The notes under the pieces are model-generated. The model worked only from the letters and a program-made list of their open reading frames with translations. It was not told the origin of the DNA and did not search any database. The translations under genes and the position numbers were made by a program. DNA of 64,000 bases, from positions 2,352,597 to 2,416,596 of the forward strand of contig NZ_CM001489.1 in assembly GCF_000262465.1 (NCBI RefSeq), given 5' to 3'. Positions within the stretch are counted from its first letter, which is position 1. Each line of letters begins with the position of its first letter. Positions 60,610 through 64,000 of the stretch are shown here, piece after piece. Source of the stretch: Frankia sp. QA3 (GTDB lineage: Bacteria; Actinomycetota; Actinomycetes; Frankiales; Frankiaceae).

Positions 60610-60771
60610 CGCTGCCCGTGGTCACGGCACCATCACGAGATTCCCGGCGCAACACCGACACCGACGCCGGCAGGATCGAGGCTGTGTGTCGCAGGATTTA
60701 CTTTCTGGACCATAAGTGACCCAGTTCACTCCGTCAAGACCGTTGGATGACCCCACCTCGAGGTACGGCCG

Positions 60772-61962
60772 TCAGGCGTGCAGTACACCGGCCGCGACCA
60801 GCCGCACCTTGTCCACCAGGCCAGGTCGTCCGCGCAGGTGAGATGTACGCGCGACGTCGTTGACGACGGTGAGGACCGCGTGGACGCGGAAGAGAACCGC
60901 GGTGCGGTCCAGCTCCGGATGGGTCGCGGCCAGCAGGCAGACCCATTCGGCGACGTAGTCGTGCTCGGCGCGGCGGATGCGGTGGCGGTACGGCTGGGGC
61001 ACGTTCATCACCTCGGCGACCAGGACGTTCACGAGGTCGGTGTGCGCCATCGCGAAGTCGATGTAGGCGGCCACCGCATTCGCCAGGCCGTCGGCCGGGG
61101 TCGCGGCCGCGGACAGGGCCCGGGACATGCCCAGCTGCAACGACTCGGTGGCGCGCGCCACGATCGCGGTCAGCAGGTCGGCCTTGGTCACGAAGTGCCG
61201 GTAGACGCCGGCGCCGGTCACCCCGACCTCCGCGCCGACCTCCTCCATCGTCACCGACTGGTAGCCACGATCCCCGAACAGCCGGGCCGCGGCGGCCAGC
61301 AGCGCCTCCCGGCGCACCCGGGGCGGCAGGCCGGTCTCCCCGCAGGCCGCGACCGGCTCCTCGGACACCCCGCAGGTGTCGATCCGCGCCTCGCACACGC
61401 ACAGGGCCATGTCGCGCAGCACCGTGGCCATCACCTCCGGGGTGGCGGCGGCCGAGTGGTAGGAGGCGCTGGTGAGCACGGCGAGCAGGCACCACGCCAG
61501 CAGCTCCGCGTCGTCCCCGCTCAGCTCGCCGCGGGCGTCACGCAGCCCGGCGGTCAGGCTCGCCAGGAACACGAAGAACCGTTCCAGCATCGGCGCGCGG
61601 TACTCGGCGCGGAGATGGCGGGTCTCCCGCGTCCACAGCACCCCGAGCTCGCGCCCGTGCGCCGCCGTCTCGGCCAGGTCGGCGACCACCGCGGCGAAGC
61701 CGCCGGGCGGCTGGCGGTCGACGACGGTCGTCGCCCGCTCGAAGCTGTCCGACAGTGCGCTGGCCAGGAGCTCTTCCTTGCTGCGGACATGGCGGTAGAG
61801 CGCGCCGGGAGTGATGCCGACCGCCGTGGCGATGTCCTCGGTGCCGACGTTGTGATAACCGAAGCGATAGAACAGGTCACTGGCCGCGGCCAGGATCTGC
61901 GCTCGACGGTCGCGCGGCCGGGGGGTCCGCCTGATCGGCGCCCGGCCGGCCCGCGTGCTCAC
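60772..61962 (-). CDS. Fused double TetR-family regulator
   Basis: 396 residues from GTG 61962 (GGGAG 7 nt upstream). Two complete TetR units lie in one chain: the first helix-turn-helix is ILAAASDLFYRFGYHNVGTE, DIATAVGITPGALYRHVRSK near residue 20-65; the second is LLAAAARLFGDRGYQSVTME, EVGAEVGVTGAGVYRHFVTK near 215-260. Each is followed by its own ligand domain. TetR proteins normally dimerise, so this is a covalent pseudo-dimer. It is divergent from the luciferase-like oxidoreductase gene and likely regulates it. Confidence 0.9.
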   Translation of the reverse strand: MSTRAGRAPIRRTPRPRDRRAQILAAASDLFYRFGYHNVGTEDIATAVGITPGALYRHVRSKEELLASALSDSFERATTVVDRQPPGGFAAVVADLAETAAHGRELGVLWTRETRHLRAEYRAPMLERFFVFLASLTAGLRDARGELSGDDAELLAWCLLAVLTSASYHSAAATPEVMATVLRDMALCVCEARIDTCGVSEEPVAACGETGLPPRVRREALLAAAARLFGDRGYQSVTMEEVGAEVGVTGAGVYRHFVTKADLLTAIVARATESLQLGMSRALSAAATPADGLANAVAAYIDFAMAHTDLVNVLVAEVMNVPQPYRHRIRRAEHDYVAEWVCLLAATHPELDRTAVLFRVHAVLTVVNDVARTSHLRGRPGLVDKVRLVAAGVLHA

Positions 61963-62134
61963 CAGGTACTCCCGCCGGGAACCCGAACCGACCCGGATCG
62001 CCGCCGATTCCCCCCCGCGCCACCCGCGTCGCCCGTCCTGGTCGATGGACGCACGCGGCAAGGACGGCCCGCCATGGAGGCGCTTCCTCCGGTCACGGGC
62101 TTACCGCCTCCCCTCGCTGGACCAGCCGGATCTG

Positions 62135-62164
62135 TTGACCCCACAAGGTTACTCTTGCTTTACT
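62135..62164 (+). promoter_or_regulatory. Promoter/operator candidate of the LLM oxidoreductase gene
   Basis: TTGACC (62135-62140) and TTTACT (62159-62164) with an 18-nt spacer. Inside, TTACT occurs twice in direct orientation (62149-62153 and 62160-62164), a possible binding site for the fused TetR, which starts 170 bp away on the other strand. Confidence 0.45.
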
Positions 62165-62233
62165 TCCCCCGTTCCCCGGCACGTCCCGACAGGTCCGCCA
62201 ACCGAACCCGCCACGATCAGAAGGAGCCGGCAC

Positions 62234-63268
62234 GTGCTGGTCGACGGCCATATCGGCGGATCCACCGACGGCACCCGCGGCGCGGACATCGCCGATCTCA
62301 CGGCGCAGGTCGCGCACGCCGATCGCATCGGCTACGACGGGGTGTGGAGCACCGAGGTCAACCGGGACCCGTTCCTCCCCCTGCTGCTGGCCGCGGACCG
62401 TTCACCCCGGCTGCACCTTGGGACGGCCATCGCCGTGGCGTTCGCCCGCAACCCGATGACCACCGCCACCGTCGCCAACGATCTGCAGACCTTCAGCGCC
62501 GGCCGCTTCGCCCTGGGCCTCGGTTCACAGGTCCGACCGCACATCCAACGGCGTTTCGACATGCCCTGGTCCGCACCCGCCGAACGGATGCGGGAGTTCG
62601 TGCTGGCCCTGCGCGCCATCTGGCGGAGCTGGCACGACGGCAAGCCACTCGACTTCCACGGCGAGATCTACCAGAACACTCTGATGACGCCGATGTTCAA
62701 TCCCGGGCCCAACCCCTTCGGGCCACCGCCGGTACTGATCGCCGCGGTCGGGCCGAAGATGACGTCGGTCGCGGCCGAGGTCGCCGACGGCATGCTGGTG
62801 CACTCCTTCACCAGCGAGCGCTACCTGCGGGAGGTCACGCTCCCCCAGCTCACCTCCGTGCTCGGCGAGAACGGGAAGACCCGCGAGCGGTTCACGTTGT
62901 CCTACCCCGGCCTGGTGGCGACCGGGACCGATGACGAGAACATCGAGAAGGCGGTGCGGGCGGTCCGCGAGCGCATCGCCTTCTACGGCGCGACGCCCGC
63001 CTACCGCAGCGTGCTCGAGTTGCACGGCTGGGGTGATCTGCACACGGAGCTCCACCTGCTGTCCCGGCGGAACGACTGGGCCGCCATGACCGCGCTCGTC
63101 GACGACACCGTGCTCCACACCTTCGCCGCGGTGGGCGAACCGGCCGCGGTCGCCCGGGAGATCCGCCGTCGTTTCACCGGGCTGATCGACCGCTTCACCC
63201 TGTATCTGCCCTACGACCTGGCCGACGAGGTGCGCCAGGATCTCGTGTCCCGGCTGCGAGCGAGCTGA
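62234..63268 (+). CDS. F420-dependent LLM-class oxidoreductase
   Basis: 344 residues from GTG 62234, with AAGGAG at 62221-62226. Luciferase-like TIM barrel: HADRIGYDGVWSTEVNRDPF, LHLGTAIAVAFARNPMTTAT, LQTFSAGRFALGLGSQVRPH, IQRRFDMPWSAPAERMREFV and PPPVLIAAVGPKMTSVAAEV. The GTAI-VAF-RNP and GLGSQ-PHI patterns match the actinobacterial F420-dependent TIGR03617-like group. Reduced F420 or FMN would drive hydride transfer to an unknown substrate. A strong terminator follows. Divergent from the double TetR regulator. Confidence 0.9.
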   Translation: MLVDGHIGGSTDGTRGADIADLTAQVAHADRIGYDGVWSTEVNRDPFLPLLLAADRSPRLHLGTAIAVAFARNPMTTATVANDLQTFSAGRFALGLGSQVRPHIQRRFDMPWSAPAERMREFVLALRAIWRSWHDGKPLDFHGEIYQNTLMTPMFNPGPNPFGPPPVLIAAVGPKMTSVAAEVADGMLVHSFTSERYLREVTLPQLTSVLGENGKTRERFTLSYPGLVATGTDDENIEKAVRAVRERIAFYGATPAYRSVLELHGWGDLHTELHLLSRRNDWAAMTALVDDTVLHTFAAVGEPAAVAREIRRRFTGLIDRFTLYLPYDLADEVRQDLVSRLRAS

Positions 63269-63277
63269 CCCGGCCGG

Positions 63278-63313
63278 GACGGGGGCCGGATCCACGCCGA
63301 TCCGGCCCCCGTC
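63278..63313. terminator. Perfect 15-bp bidirectional terminator
   Basis: GACGGGGGCCGGATC (63278-63292) pairs perfectly with GATCCGGCCCCCGTC (63299-63313) around CACGCC, between the convergent LLM and enoyl-CoA hydratase-like genes. Confidence 0.75.
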
Positions 63314-63330
63314 GTTCGTGTCCCGCGGAG

Positions 63331-64000
63331 TCAGACCTTCGTCTCGCGGGCCGCCGCCAGGTTCTCCCGCAGGGCGGCGATCGCCCGCGCCGTGTCCGGA
63401 TGCCCCATCAGCAGCGCCTGACCACGGGCCTCCGTCTCCAGGGCCGACCACAGTGACGGCGAGTCCGTGCTGGCCTGGAGCGCACGCTTGGACAGCTGCA
63501 CGCCCAGCGGGGGGTGGACGGCGATCTGCTCCGCAAGGTCGAGCGCGGCGTCGAGCAGCGAAGCGGTGGGCACGACCCGGTTGGCGAGACCGATGCGCAC
63601 CGCCTCCTGCGCGCCGACCGGCCGCGCCGTGTACATCAGCTCGGCGGCGAGTCCTCGCCCGACGATCCGCGGCAGCAGCCAGGAGGCACCCAGATCGCCA
63701 CCCGACATGCCGATCCGGACGAACGCCAGCTGGAACAGCGCATCGACGGCCGCGATGCGGATGTCGGCGACCAGGGCGAGGCTGATGCCTCCGCCGATGG
63801 CCGGGCCGCCGACGGCGGCGATCAGCGGCTGGGGCAACGTGTGCAGGGTGTGCAGCATCCGGTTGGCCGTGTCCTGCAACGCCAGCCCGCCCGTCGGACC
63901 GAGAGTCGCGAACTCCTCCGCGCCGTCGAGGTCGTACCCGGAGCAGAATCCGCGGCCGGCCCCGGTGAGGACGACGGCCCGCACCGACGCGTCGGTGGCC
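63331..64000 (-). CDS. Enoyl-CoA hydratase/isomerase family protein (cut by window end)
   Basis: At least 223 residues; the start lies beyond 64000. Crotonase fold: VRAVVLTGAGRGFCSGYDLD, GGPAIGGGISLALVADIRIA, FVRIGMSGGDLGASWLLPRI, GLANRVVPTASLLDAALDLA. Both Glu positions of classical hydratases are replaced (GGGIS and AFVRIG), while GMSGGDLGA carries an Asp used by isomerase/synthase members. Reaction therefore uncertain. Convergent with the LLM gene. Confidence 0.88.
   Translation of the reverse strand, partial: ATDASVRAVVLTGAGRGFCSGYDLDGAEEFATLGPTGGLALQDTANRMLHTLHTLPQPLIAAVGGPAIGGGISLALVADIRIAAVDALFQLAFVRIGMSGGDLGASWLLPRIVGRGLAAELMYTARPVGAQEAVRIGLANRVVPTASLLDAALDLAEQIAVHPPLGVQLSKRALQASTDSPSLWSALETEARGQALLMGHPDTARAIAALRENLAAARETKV

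Noticed and set aside
60778..62934. Plus-strand open frame of about 718 codons
   Set aside because: Antisense to the double-TetR gene and out of frame with the LLM gene; no recognisable domain.

Overview
The window is high-GC DNA with actinobacterial gene content: F420/PPOX-type and luciferase-like oxidoreductases, EmrB-type exporters, TetR, MarR, HxlR, AraC and LuxR regulators, GTG/TTG starts, a HelR-type RNA polymerase protection protein, a SapA-like secreted protein, class F sortase and STAND (NB-ARC) remnants. Gene content and the many insertion-sequence scraps suggest a Frankia-like actinomycete; this is inferred from gene style only, as no rRNA or tRNA is visible.

Left half (1-34.5 kb): accessory, eroded DNA. 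It opens with three co-directional genes of unknown function (3-3083), two of them tandem paralogs with Ig-like folds, then a GAF-EAL protein. Self-contained regulator/effector pairs follow: EmrB-type exporter with divergent HxlR (6.1-8.2 kb), SDR with divergent TetR (8.5-10.1 kb), SRPBCC protein, AraC regulator, an XRE-transmembrane-SH3 protein, a CadD-like transporter, a second exporter (18.7-20.3 kb), a lipoprotein solute-binding protein (22.6-23.8 kb), HelR with an upstream rifamycin-associated-element-like palindrome (24.5-26.8 kb), a MarR/small ORF/SDR unit, a carboxymuconolactone decarboxylase-like gene divergent from a TetR, and a GT-C type membrane protein with a VSGGG minisatellite. 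Between these lie at least fourteen recognisable gene corpses: DUF2231, STAND helical domain, flavin reductase, TIR-NB-ARC, SDR, AraC, SapA, sensor kinase/response regulator chimera, class F sortase, quinone oxidoreductase, IS6, IS5, GNAT and GT4. Short dispersed repeats also occur here.

Right half (34.6-64 kb): tightly packed and almost intact, devoted to acyl-CoA metabolism. After an FdhF/YdeP-like molybdoenzyme comes a long minus-strand gene train, read from 56.5 to 37.4 kb: two SnoaL-like proteins, acyl-CoA ligase, flavin reductase, aldehyde dehydrogenase, a broken FadJ-like gene, acyl-CoA dehydrogenase, biotin-dependent carboxylase beta and alpha subunits, an enoyl-CoA hydratase-fold protein, an AtuA-like DUF1446 protein, then methylmalonate-semialdehyde dehydrogenase, isobutyryl-CoA dehydrogenase, 3-hydroxyisobutyryl-CoA hydrolase, 3-hydroxyisobutyrate dehydrogenase and another enoyl-CoA hydratase. 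Many joints overlap by 4-8 nt (ATGA/GTGA), implying translational coupling. The proximal half resembles the atu/liu logic (activate acid, dehydrogenate, carboxylate, hydrate, cleave) of acyclic terpenoid and leucine breakdown; the distal half is the complete valine/isobutyrate branch. A divergent acyl-CoA dehydrogenase, two tandem GAF-LuxR regulators, a fused double-TetR regulator, an F420-type luciferase-like oxidoreductase and a further crotonase-fold gene (cut by the window end) flank it. My best guess is that the train degrades a branched or isoprenoid carboxylic acid under LuxR/TetR control.
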